DNA from: Nemertoderma westbladi
Lineage: Eukaryota; Xenacoelomorpha; Nemertodermatida; Nemertodermatidae
Assembly: GCA_032718475.1 (NCBI GenBank)
Contig: JAUCBJ010009033.1
Location: forward strand, 1 to 64,000
Direction of reading: 5' to 3'
Length of the DNA: 64,000 nucleotides
Shown here: positions 11,873-21,340 of the stretch, one piece after another
Layout of the letters: each line of letters begins with the position of its first letter
How positions within the stretch are numbered: position 1 is the first letter of the stretch
Translations under genes and position numbers: made by a program
Notes under the pieces: model-generated
What the model was told of the DNA's origin: nothing
What the model saw: the letters and a program-made list of their open reading frames with translations, nothing else
Databases searched by the model: none

Positions 11873-13192
11873 TTCAGAGTTTATGCGATTATTCGCAACA
11901 TTCATTCCCCAAGTTTGTTCCTACAATAATTGTGTTTGTTATACATACCGCTATAGTTAAATTAACCCCGGTACTACACGGGCTGCTTGGCGTAGGTAAA
12001 GACTGGTGATTTTGTGCACCGGTCACTCCAGCAGATGCCGTGGTTCTTTTAGCTGTTCAAGTATATTTAACTACTGATTATATGTTGTACAAGTACTCGT
12101 ACCTAATTTAGGGTTTAGTGTACAGTGCTTTCCGAAAGTAATTAGTGTAGGCATTATATTTGTGTTGTAAAGTGGTTGATAGGCACGTTCGATTAGCTCT
12201 ATTAACTTCTAGGTAGGAACACTCCGTGATACATAACGTAGTACCTATAGCGATACGGCTATAGGTCGTCAGGCGGTGGTATTTTCCTATCTGGACAACG
12301 CAGTGTATTTACTACTACTTATTATTTTCAAATACCGCAGTACCCTGTCCGTTGTAATAACCAGAATTCTAACCCTTTGTTTGGCTGGTTTGTAGACTTC
12401 TTGTAAAATTACCCTGAAAATTCGTATTTTGTGTTTTTTTGTAAATTTTTGTGTTTATTTAGAGATTGTAATCTCACCCGAATTGTACGTAATTTGTAGT
12501 ATTAAGTAACTTAGGTAAATTAGCATTATTTGTTTTAGTGTCCTATAAGTAACACTTCACTGAAAGCGTACCGCTTTGTGTAGTGATTACCCCCCAGAAA
12601 TAATAACATTTATTTCAAACATTGACTAAACCCATTAAAACGGGTATATATATATTATAAATCAAATCTAACGATTTATAAATAGTAGGCCTACCATACA
12701 ACCATTAGGTCTCAATATCAGTTGGATTACTGCTCAAAAAACGGTAATAAAGTAAGTAAAGTAACCAAGTAACCCTAAAATTCAGAAATTCAATTATTTA
12801 AAATAATTGATATACCGGTATTTACGATAGGCCTATTATCTTTATTTCTATAAATTTAGGCTGAAATTATACCGGTACTTTATAATTAATTCTAGTCCAG
12901 AATTATAATTATATATACTACAAAACTGTAAGCTGTATACCGGTATTCCCGATAGGCCTATTATATATTTATATATATTTGTGCTAAAATTATACCGGTA
13001 TTCTGTGATAAACCTAGTCTGTAATAATAGTTATATATACTATAAGCATACCGGTATTCTAATATATTATATATATCACGCTACACTGAGTAGCAGTACC
13101 GGTAATTAATTACTAGGCTAGCAGCTAATACTGAGTTACTAGACTTGCTCAGACTGTAATACAGCAGTAGACATTCAACTGTACACATAAAC

Positions 13193-16100
13193 ATGTCTGA
13201 TACTAAGCAGAACCTGTCAGACAGTTTATTAGATGTAACTATCTGCGACTCAGATAGAGGCGTAGAACCGTCTAGTCGTAAGTTCAGTTCACCTCCAACT
13301 GTGAGGAAGGTCATCCCTCCAGTAGTAATAAAAGAACCTAGGCTGGTCCAACATCGTAGGTCTATCATAGGCACTCGAGCTCAGGTCAAGCGGGACCAAG
13401 AAGCAGCAGAACGGCAACAACCCGCGAGCCAAGAACTTACTTCTCAACGGCCCAACAGCTCCAGTAGTGAGGATACTGTAGAACTGACACCAGAACGCGG
13501 AGCAAAGATGATGGATGCGGTTTATTCGGATCCCCTTCTCATCCTTCCTGCAGCCGTACTCACTAGGTTATTGATTGCAGTGGAAGAACACCAGATCGAT
13601 TGGGCGAGAAGTCAACGATCAACTAAAGATAATTATGCGGGATACACGAGTGAAGAACTGAAGTCTATTGTCGAGTCGCAATGGAACTTCCCCGGACCCG
13701 GACTCCCGTTTGATTTATCAGAAGCTGCCTGGGAAGACATACATCGGATGGGAGTAGCCAAAGAAACCATAGATCCCGCTGTGTGGAAGAGGTCCGCAGC
13801 CGGATACGCACAGGGATTCTTCAGCTCTATGGAGCGAGTAAAAGGACAACTGTTTCAACAACCACAAGGACCTCAAGAGCAGGGACAACTGCTTTATCAA
13901 GTTAGAGAAAGAATTCTACGAATCAGGCTAATATTATCGGCCTTTGAGGAGGCTTCTAAACGAAGGCAAGACACGTCGTTGCAAGTTGCCGTAAAGACTT
14001 GGTTTCAAAGGGTGAGTCTCCAGGTTCAAGGAACAGCTCAGTGGAAAGCTCAGCTGGAGGAGCGCTCAACCCATGGAGAATCAACAGACGCTACTTTTTC
14101 CCAAGTGGAAAGTGAAGCGACGGCAGAGAAACCGCATAAGAGGGATGCCATTGATATCTATCTGTCAGACTATCAACGTTTTTTAGGTGATGACGAGTTG
14201 AGGAGAAGGTTAGAGGGACTTAGCCCTAATAGTGAAGGAACCAAGCTTGTGTTGGATGCCATCGATGTGGAAATGAGGGCTGCGAATCAGGCTAAATTTG
14301 ATGAACAACTCCGCCTGACACGAGTCCAAGAAGAACAAGTAAAGAAAAAACGTATAGAAGACAGAAAGAAAGCAGCAGTAGCAGCTGCCGAAGCGGAAAG
14401 GAAAGCAGCCGAAGAGGAAAGTAAAGCATCCGAGATGGAAAGAAAAGCGGCAGCGACAGCAGCAGAAGCAAAGGCGGCAGCGGCAGAGGCAAAAGCGGCA
14501 GCGACAGCGGCAGAGGCGGAAGCGAAAAGAAAAGCAGCCGAAATGAAAAGAAAAGCGGAAATGGCAGTGGCAGAAGCAGAACGTAGAGCGGCGGAAGAAA
14601 TCACCCAATTAGAATTGGAAAACATTCAGGAGAATCAAGACTGCATAAATAAACAGTTAACAGCTAGTAATATGCAGATGATGAATCGATCTACTCCCAA
14701 AAGACAGGGATATACATCATCTGAGGAAGGCGATACCACCAATACTGAAGGCAAAGGAAATAGATCTCGTCTAAGCAGACGTAAAAGAACATTCCACCGT
14801 CAGAAATTGCCTGATTTGCCTCCAGCTGTTAGAAGGCAACTAAATAACACCAACTTAGGTAGTACAGAACCCACAGACCAAACAATTAAAATAGAAAGAC
14901 TCCCTACTATAGTAGATGAGCCTGAAATAATTAGGCCTGTTCTTGAAATCACCCCTTCGGTGATAGACACACCTGTGCTCCCTGAAACTACCTCCAAATT
15001 CCCTCTGCATAGCACTAAGCTACCTGTGCCCCGTAGAACTGCCCAGGAGACAGTTCAGGTCCTGGACCCCGAGCGAAATATTCATGATTTGTCGCCCGTT
15101 GTCCCTCGTCCGCCCGCTACAACGTTGGCGACTCCCGCTTCGGCGGTCGAATGGGTGGACGAGAGACGACGGGGGATGGATCTCCTGCTCGGACAGATGC
15201 AGGAGACTGTTCAACAATTCAAAGGCACAGTAAGGGAAAGTAGGCTAGAGTTGCAAGAAGTGCAGAAAAGTATCGCGCTAGAACGCGATAAATTAGTAAA
15301 TGCACAAAAGGGTATACCACCACCCTCTGTAACAATGTGTCAACCTGTTAGGTCTGAAGTATCGCATGCGCAAGGTGTGGAGCCTACACGCATCTATACT
15401 GCTAGCGAAGTAGAAACTCCTATAGTGAACCCTATTAAGGGTAATTATAGACCTGTTGATAAGGATATTCCATATAGAACGGATCATAATCCAAGAAATT
15501 TATATACCGATAACTCGATATTAAATAACACGATGGCCCAAGAAAGTTTTACGCGTCAAATGGCTAGAACCGAAGCCCGGCAAGCGGTAAAGGTGGGAGA
15601 GATCGTCAAGTTCAATGGAGATGAGATGAAATGGTTACCTTTTAATGAATATTACAAAGATAACATACAGAACTCTGTGCTATCTAATGGAGAGAAACTT
15701 AGATTCCTCATCGAGTGTTTGGAAGGATCTCCCAAGTTAATGGCGTTAAAGTTTATTGGACATCCAGACGGATTAAGACAAGTTTGGGATACACTAAACA
15801 TCAGGTATGGTAATAGGAATAACATCGCTGGGTATTTGTATGCAAAGTTGGTAGCGCCCCGAAAGTTTATTTGCAGCGGGATTATCGAGTTTTCCGATGA
15901 GATCCAGGAGATCTGCAGACAATTAGATTGGCTAGGTAAGTCTCATGAGTATCAGAACACTATGGTTATTAGAGCAGTGGCTTCTACTTTACCGAAAGGT
16001 GGAGTAGGTACATGCTGGGATAAGAAAGTGTTATATATGATGGAACAACAACGACGAGACCCTACCATGGCTGATCTCATGTCATTCCTAGATGGAGAAG

Positions 16101-19100
16101 TGAAATTACAGCTCCTGAAACTGTCCAGAGAGAAGACACCGGAAAACAAGGTAAGTGAAAAACCCGTCTCTAGGAGAAAGGTAACACCAGTGTGTTATAC
16201 AGACGACGGTGAAAGCCAGACTTCTCAAGGAGAAGATAGCGGGAAAGACACTGATAGATCTTATTACGTAAATAAAATGCCTAAAGATCAGGTAAGTAAA
16301 TTCAAGTCTCGAACAAATGACAGGAGAGAACAGGTAAGAAAAACTCCTCCTACGTCTCCCAAGAGAATTCAGGTGAGAAAGCCCGAAGAAAAGGCAAGTG
16401 TACACAATGTGACTCAGATTAAGGTGAGTAACATCAAACCAAAATGTGCGCTATGTGATGGGACCCATCGCTTGAATATGTGTGATGAATTTCTAAAGAA
16501 ATCATTAACTAAGAGACGTGAAGTCATGTGGGACAAGCGGTTGTGTTATAATTGCCTCAGACAAGGACATCAACGGCGAACCTGTTACTCAGACATAAGG
16601 TGTGCAAAGTGTGGTGCGAAACATCATATCTTGTTGCACGCTGAATTCGATCGAAATAGTCCTAATCAGGTAAGTGATTCCGAACTACATGTCCAATTCA
16701 GTGATGTGAACGACACTGATCAATCTGAGATGGAAGGATTCTATACGGACGAGTTCTCCGACGAAAACGAATCTTGTTACATGATAAATACCGCAGTGTA
16801 TCGAGCACTCACATATGAAAAAGATACAGACAGCGACTTCACTCTAACTACTTCTGAGCGACAACCATCGTGGAAAGCACCAACTTCCAATGTAGGAATC
16901 CGAGAATTTCCTGTAGTCCAGTTACGGGTCCATGGACCTCAGAAGAGCTATATAGTGAACGCCCTCCTGGACTCCGGCAGCACAGGAACATTCATTGATA
17001 AAGAACTAGCCGAAGACATATTCGATGGACAACCCAAGTTCCGAACTAAGCTAAACATGTCAGGAATTATGCAAGTTTGGAAATCTACAATAACAGCGGA
17101 TTATTATGCAGGAGCGTTGTCCACCCCCCAGGACGACCTAGGAGAACATAGCATAAGGTCAGTGAAAATGGTGGCTATAAAGAACTTCGCTACTACTCAA
17201 GCAGACCTTTATAATTGGGACGAGGATGAGAGCATCCAACATCTTAACATACCTCGATTCCAGACTGATTATCCTGGAGTGCAAATACTCATCGGCCAAA
17301 ACGCGCATGAGGCGCTCGAGACATTAGAGAAACGGCCTGCTCAACCGCAGCCACTACAGACCTATGCGGTAAGAACTAGAGTAGGTTGGTACTTTACTGG
17401 CCCTTCCCGTAGAACACTCAGAGAAAGACTACCGCAAGAGCTCGTCTGCCAGGTGAGTGAATGGGAAGATGATACTAGTGAGGGAGACGATTTAACTGAG
17501 GGAACTCCATACTCCTCAGATAACGACGACATTCACCAGCTTTTTGATGAGGAGAATACCATCGATCTCCTTAAGGAAAACGAGGCTTGGCAAAACCAAG
17601 TGAACTTATGTCAACTTCTTTATCCATCTGAACGAGAAGCTTATAACGACGAGTTAAATGACGTCATTGAGCGTTGTAATGCCAAGACTCGAGATGAACA
17701 TGCCGTACGATTCTTTACGCAAGAGGCGGTAGAGCCCAATTCCTACGATAAAGCCTTGTCGGTGGAAGAGGAAAGGGCCAAGCAGATCCAAGAGACAACT
17801 ACACGTTTCCTCAAAGATCAAGGTAGGTATGAAGTCGGTCTACCTTTCCGTAAGAGAGAACCAAAGTTCATCAATAACAGACCCTTAGCGGAAAAAAGAA
17901 TCGCGCAACTCCATCGATGCCTTATGGCTAATTCTTCAGCTAAAGACATGTATCAAACACAGCTGGAGAAATTTATTAGTAAGGGATACGCGGAGAGAGT
18001 ACTGGAAGAAACACCTGTGACTGAAAGAACGTATTACTTAACTCACCATTACGTTCCTAAACCCGGTAAACCACATGAAGTGAGAGTAGTGTTTGATGGC
18101 TCCGCTCTTTACATGGGTCAATCCCTTAACTCTGAATTGTTATCTGGACCCAACTTACTTCAATCTTTGTTGGGAATTCTTTTAAGATTGAGACAATATT
18201 CGATTGCTTTCGCCTCCGATATAGAAGGCATGTTCTTACAAGTCAAGGTGTTAGATAGGGATCGAGATAGTCTACGATTTCTGTGGTGGCCCGAAGGAGA
18301 CCTCAACCAGAAACCGGTGGAGTACTGGATGACCATCCAGGCCTTTGGGATAATCTCAAGCCCTTCCAACGCCTGTTCGGTAGTGCGTACCACTGCAGAG
18401 GACAACCGAGAGGCATTCTCTAAGGAAGTGATCGACAACATCAAGCGAGACATATACATGGACGACAATCTGAAGTCCCTCCCATCAGTTGAGGAAGCCA
18501 TTGAGGTCGCTAAAGGAATGGTAGAGTGCTTAAAAAGAGGTGGGTTTCGATTAACGAAATTCACCAGCAACTCCCGTGAGTTTCTGGAGTCGATCCCTGC
18601 GGAAGATCGAGGGGCGAAAGATCTAGATTTGATCAAAGATGATCTGCCAGAAACCAAGACACTCGGCTTGAAATGGGACACAGAGCGAGATATCCTGTTT
18701 TTCCAGCTAAAACAGCGAGATAATCCAGTTCGAACCAAACGGATTTGCTTAAGTATACTGAGCACTTATTTCGATCCATTGGGATTTATTAGCCCAGTTA
18801 TATTGATTGCTCGTAGTTTGGTACAACAAATGTGGCTTGAAAACCACTCATGGGACGATCCACTTAAGGGAGAATTATTAAAGAAGTGGATGAAATGGGA
18901 AGATTCTCTGCCGGCTATCGAGGATTTTATAATTTCCCGTTCATATTTTGGTCATGTTCTCCCTACGTATTCCTATCAACTCCATGTGTTTGGAGACGCC
19001 AGCGATATGGGAATAGGTATAGTAGCCTATCTAAGAGTGGAAACTCCGGATGGAATCAAAGTCGCCTTGGTTACTTCTAAGGCATTAATCAACAACAAGT

Positions 19101-21340
19101 TGAAAGTTCCTCGAGCGGAGTTAAAAGCGGCTCTATACGCTACAGCCATCGGCCGGAATGTAACAGAACAGATTGACTATCCATTAGAGAAAACTGTCTA
19201 TTGGACCGACGCTTTACTCGTGTTAGAGTATATCACCAATGAAGTCTGTCAGTTCAGCGTCTTCGTTACCAACAGAGTAGCCATCATACTTAGTCGCACG
19301 ACGATGGACCAATGGAGACATTGCCCCGGAACGATTAATCCAGCAGACATCGCTTCCCGAGGAGCGACTCCAAAGGAATTGGTAAATACTCCCGAATGTT
19401 TAGGTGGACCCGACTTTCTCTACAGAGAAGAAGAAGAATGGCCTCCCCATCTCACAACAGCAGAGATCAGACAGGCCAAGGGAGCGGAGAAAGTTAAACC
19501 CAAAACTCGAGCGAGTAAATTGAAGTTGTTTAAACCTGCGGTTGATCTATCTGTATTATTTACTTCCGGAGAGGATGCTTTGGATCAGAAACCCACAGCC
19601 ACGGATAAAGAAGTCTTAGAAATCCGTGACAAGGATTGGAAATCTGGAATACCAGATATTTCGCAAGGACTCTCACCTCTCCTGCAGAGAGTGATACGTC
19701 ATTACAGTTCCTGGAATCGGCTCTGTAAAGCCGTCACCTATTTAAAACGATGTTTTCATCATCGTTACTCCGGGACAAAGACCAATAGTGATGATGTTCC
19801 ATCAACATCTGCACGAGTCCATGTTGTTAAAGATCTTCCTAAATATAAGATATCCGACAGGTTTCTAAAGGAGAAGATCAGTTACCAGGAGCATGATGAA
19901 ACCAACAAACAGATGCTGAGACTCCTACAATGCTATGAGGATCCCGATAAGTATTTCCTGTTGTTAAGAAATCCGCAGATGCGCTTAAGGGATCGCTTCT
20001 CTAGTACCATGATAGATGGGTTAATACGTGTTGGAGGCAGGCTCACCAACGCCCCATTATCCTTTGACACTAAGTTTCCCATACTCATTAGAAATCTTGA
20101 CATACAAATCAAGATGATTGTAGATGTTCATAGCAAACTGTATCATGCTGGAAGAGAACGAGTTCTGAGCGAAATTCGAACTCGCTACTATTTTTATAAA
20201 CCCCGTAGGGCTCTGAACCAAGTTCTTAGGAACTGTATACCCTGTAGGAAAGCATTCAGTAGGCCTTTGACACAGCGAGAGGCAGAATTACCTAGGGAAA
20301 GAGTAAGCTTCTATGAACCACCCTTTACTAATACCGGTGTGGATTTATTTGGCCCTATTGAAGTATATCGTGCCCGGACTATAGTCAAGAGATGGTGTGT
20401 CATCTTCGTTTGTATGACTTGTAGAGCTATCCATCTCGATATGGTAAACGATCTATCCACCAACAGCTTCGTGTTGAGTTTACGACGACAGATCGCTCGC
20501 TTCGGAACCAGTAACACGATGAGATCGGATAAGGGAACGAACTTCATTGGTGCCAACAACGAAATTCAAGCTTACGTAAAGGACTGGAACAAAAGACAGG
20601 TGGACGATCAGCTAAGGATAACAGCGTCTAGCTGGACCTTCAACGCTGCCGACGCCCCTTGGTGGGGAGGAAGTTGGGAGAGATTGATTAGGAGCGTGAA
20701 GACTGCGTTCCACTTTATTGTGCCTTGTCGCGCTTATCTCACCGACAAACTATTGCGGACGTTAATGGAGGAAATCGCCGCCTATCTCAACGAAAGACCG
20801 CTTATGCCAGTCTCTTCAAGTCCTGATTCCCTGGAAGCGCTAACACCCGCGCACTTTCTACTGAAGAAACCCGTAGCCATGCTCCCACGATCGGAGATCA
20901 CAGACGGAGACGAGTACTGCCGTCGAACCTGGCAACTTATGCAGTTGCTATCCCGTCGTTTCGCTGACCATTTCGAGAAACATTACCTGCCCACTCTACA
21001 ACTTCGAACTAAGTGGTTTGCGCAGCAAGAAAACGTCAGCGCTGGAGACATGGTGCTTATTGTGGACCCCGATCTCCCACGTAAGCGATGGCAAACAGGA
21101 CGTATCATCGAGACTCATATCTCGAGCGATGGTTTGGTGCGATCAGTAGAACTCGTCGTCATGCGGCGTAACTTTAAGAAACCAGGGATAGTCTTTGAGA
21201 CTCAACAGCTTAATCGCCCAGTGGGTCGTTTATGTTTACTGGAAAGAGACAGAGAGCTCTCCGGAAACTATGGAAGGCAAGAAACTCTTCCCACGACCAC
21301 TTCCCTAATCCAACCCACATCTAGGGACTCCCCAACTTAA
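13193..21340 (+). CDS. BEL/Pao Gag-Pol polyprotein (2,715 aa), intact
   Basis: One frame carries all functions for retrotransposition in cytoplasmic particles and integration. The start is supported by the related copy at 31454, which begins with a similar MxDTK sequence. Domains in order: novel N-terminal Gag region (1-380); Ala/Glu/Lys-rich coiled coil (about 383-483); Pao Gag domain DUF1759 (about 800-960); zinc knuckles CX2CX3HX4C and CX2CX4HX4C (about 1084-1145); aspartic protease with DSGST at 1260; RT with YMDD at 1755-1758; RNase H from D1935; integrase with HHCC zinc site (about 2313-2351) and D2384, D2446, E2496; DUF5641-like C-terminus (about 2590-2685). No stop or frameshift. The family is usually under 2,000 aa; the excess is the N-terminal 800 residues. 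The gag-protease segment is crowded with splice-donor consensus sites (15934-17458). Confidence 0.95.
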   Translation: MSDTKQNLSDSLLDVTICDSDRGVEPSSRKFSSPPTVRKVIPPVVIKEPRLVQHRRSIIGTRAQVKRDQEAAERQQPASQELTSQRPNSSSSEDTVELTPERGAKMMDAVYSDPLLILPAAVLTRLLIAVEEHQIDWARSQRSTKDNYAGYTSEELKSIVESQWNFPGPGLPFDLSEAAWEDIHRMGVAKETIDPAVWKRSAAGYAQGFFSSMERVKGQLFQQPQGPQEQGQLLYQVRERILRIRLILSAFEEASKRRQDTSLQVAVKTWFQRVSLQVQGTAQWKAQLEERSTHGESTDATFSQVESEATAEKPHKRDAIDIYLSDYQRFLGDDELRRRLEGLSPNSEGTKLVLDAIDVEMRAANQAKFDEQLRLTRVQEEQVKKKRIEDRKKAAVAAAEAERKAAEEESKASEMERKAAATAAEAKAAAAEAKAAATAAEAEAKRKAAEMKRKAEMAVAEAERRAAEEITQLELENIQENQDCINKQLTASNMQMMNRSTPKRQGYTSSEEGDTTNTEGKGNRSRLSRRKRTFHRQKLPDLPPAVRRQLNNTNLGSTEPTDQTIKIERLPTIVDEPEIIRPVLEITPSVIDTPVLPETTSKFPLHSTKLPVPRRTAQETVQVLDPERNIHDLSPVVPRPPATTLATPASAVEWVDERRRGMDLLLGQMQETVQQFKGTVRESRLELQEVQKSIALERDKLVNAQKGIPPPSVTMCQPVRSEVSHAQGVEPTRIYTASEVETPIVNPIKGNYRPVDKDIPYRTDHNPRNLYTDNSILNNTMAQESFTRQMARTEARQAVKVGEIVKFNGDEMKWLPFNEYYKDNIQNSVLSNGEKLRFLIECLEGSPKLMALKFIGHPDGLRQVWDTLNIRYGNRNNIAGYLYAKLVAPRKFICSGIIEFSDEIQEICRQLDWLGKSHEYQNTMVIRAVASTLPKGGVGTCWDKKVLYMMEQQRRDPTMADLMSFLDGEVKLQLLKLSREKTPENKVSEKPVSRRKVTPVCYTDDGESQTSQGEDSGKDTDRSYYVNKMPKDQVSKFKSRTNDRREQVRKTPPTSPKRIQVRKPEEKASVHNVTQIKVSNIKPKCALCDGTHRLNMCDEFLKKSLTKRREVMWDKRLCYNCLRQGHQRRTCYSDIRCAKCGAKHHILLHAEFDRNSPNQVSDSELHVQFSDVNDTDQSEMEGFYTDEFSDENESCYMINTAVYRALTYEKDTDSDFTLTTSERQPSWKAPTSNVGIREFPVVQLRVHGPQKSYIVNALLDSGSTGTFIDKELAEDIFDGQPKFRTKLNMSGIMQVWKSTITADYYAGALSTPQDDLGEHSIRSVKMVAIKNFATTQADLYNWDEDESIQHLNIPRFQTDYPGVQILIGQNAHEALETLEKRPAQPQPLQTYAVRTRVGWYFTGPSRRTLRERLPQELVCQVSEWEDDTSEGDDLTEGTPYSSDNDDIHQLFDEENTIDLLKENEAWQNQVNLCQLLYPSEREAYNDELNDVIERCNAKTRDEHAVRFFTQEAVEPNSYDKALSVEEERAKQIQETTTRFLKDQGRYEVGLPFRKREPKFINNRPLAEKRIAQLHRCLMANSSAKDMYQTQLEKFISKGYAERVLEETPVTERTYYLTHHYVPKPGKPHEVRVVFDGSALYMGQSLNSELLSGPNLLQSLLGILLRLRQYSIAFASDIEGMFLQVKVLDRDRDSLRFLWWPEGDLNQKPVEYWMTIQAFGIISSPSNACSVVRTTAEDNREAFSKEVIDNIKRDIYMDDNLKSLPSVEEAIEVAKGMVECLKRGGFRLTKFTSNSREFLESIPAEDRGAKDLDLIKDDLPETKTLGLKWDTERDILFFQLKQRDNPVRTKRICLSILSTYFDPLGFISPVILIARSLVQQMWLENHSWDDPLKGELLKKWMKWEDSLPAIEDFIISRSYFGHVLPTYSYQLHVFGDASDMGIGIVAYLRVETPDGIKVALVTSKALINNKLKVPRAELKAALYATAIGRNVTEQIDYPLEKTVYWTDALLVLEYITNEVCQFSVFVTNRVAIILSRTTMDQWRHCPGTINPADIASRGATPKELVNTPECLGGPDFLYREEEEWPPHLTTAEIRQAKGAEKVKPKTRASKLKLFKPAVDLSVLFTSGEDALDQKPTATDKEVLEIRDKDWKSGIPDISQGLSPLLQRVIRHYSSWNRLCKAVTYLKRCFHHRYSGTKTNSDDVPSTSARVHVVKDLPKYKISDRFLKEKISYQEHDETNKQMLRLLQCYEDPDKYFLLLRNPQMRLRDRFSSTMIDGLIRVGGRLTNAPLSFDTKFPILIRNLDIQIKMIVDVHSKLYHAGRERVLSEIRTRYYFYKPRRALNQVLRNCIPCRKAFSRPLTQREAELPRERVSFYEPPFTNTGVDLFGPIEVYRARTIVKRWCVIFVCMTCRAIHLDMVNDLSTNSFVLSLRRQIARFGTSNTMRSDKGTNFIGANNEIQAYVKDWNKRQVDDQLRITASSWTFNAADAPWWGGSWERLIRSVKTAFHFIVPCRAYLTDKLLRTLMEEIAAYLNERPLMPVSSSPDSLEALTPAHFLLKKPVAMLPRSEITDGDEYCRRTWQLMQLLSRRFADHFEKHYLPTLQLRTKWFAQQENVSAGDMVLIVDPDLPRKRWQTGRIIETHISSDGLVRSVELVVMRRNFKKPGIVFETQQLNRPVGRLCLLERDRELSGNYGRQETLPTTTSLIQPTSRDSPT
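15934..17458 (+). promoter_or_regulatory. Cluster of eight splice-donor consensus sites inside gag-protease
   Basis: AGGTAAG or AGGTGAG occurs with GT at 15936, 16151, 16292, 16334, 16373, 16424, 16670 and 17453. Five are full CAG|GTRAG and two more AAG|GTRAG. A GC-type donor (AAG|GCAAGT) lies at 16394. Seven of the eight fall in the same codon phase, reading Q/K-V-S/R, so all would splice in phase 0. Reading the rest of the ORF by eye, I found no other AGGTRAG. They could feed the acceptors just before ORF A and ORF B. Alternatively they reflect a repeated QVS/QVR peptide. Confidence 0.55.

Larger units (their letters stand above)
10933..13192 (+). other. Long leader (5' UTR) of BEL/Pao element
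   Basis: This is 2.26 kb without a long ORF between the LTR and the Gag start. It contains a strong hairpin at 10949-10971, a 38-bp unit repeated three times at about 11008-11123 (each ending in ACCGGTACT), and a 289-bp tandem duplication (11302-11590 and 11591-11872). The right half is AT-rich with several ACCGGTA and AGGCCTA palindromes. The leader of the related copy at 29692-31453 aligns along its length but has only one copy of the 289-bp unit. I do not recognise a canonical tRNA primer-binding site at 10933. Confidence 0.75.

Noticed and set aside
14210-14625. Minus-strand Cys/Phe- and Ala/Ser-rich open frames
   Set aside because: They are shadows of the Ala/Glu/Lys-rich coiled coil in the Gag-Pol frame.
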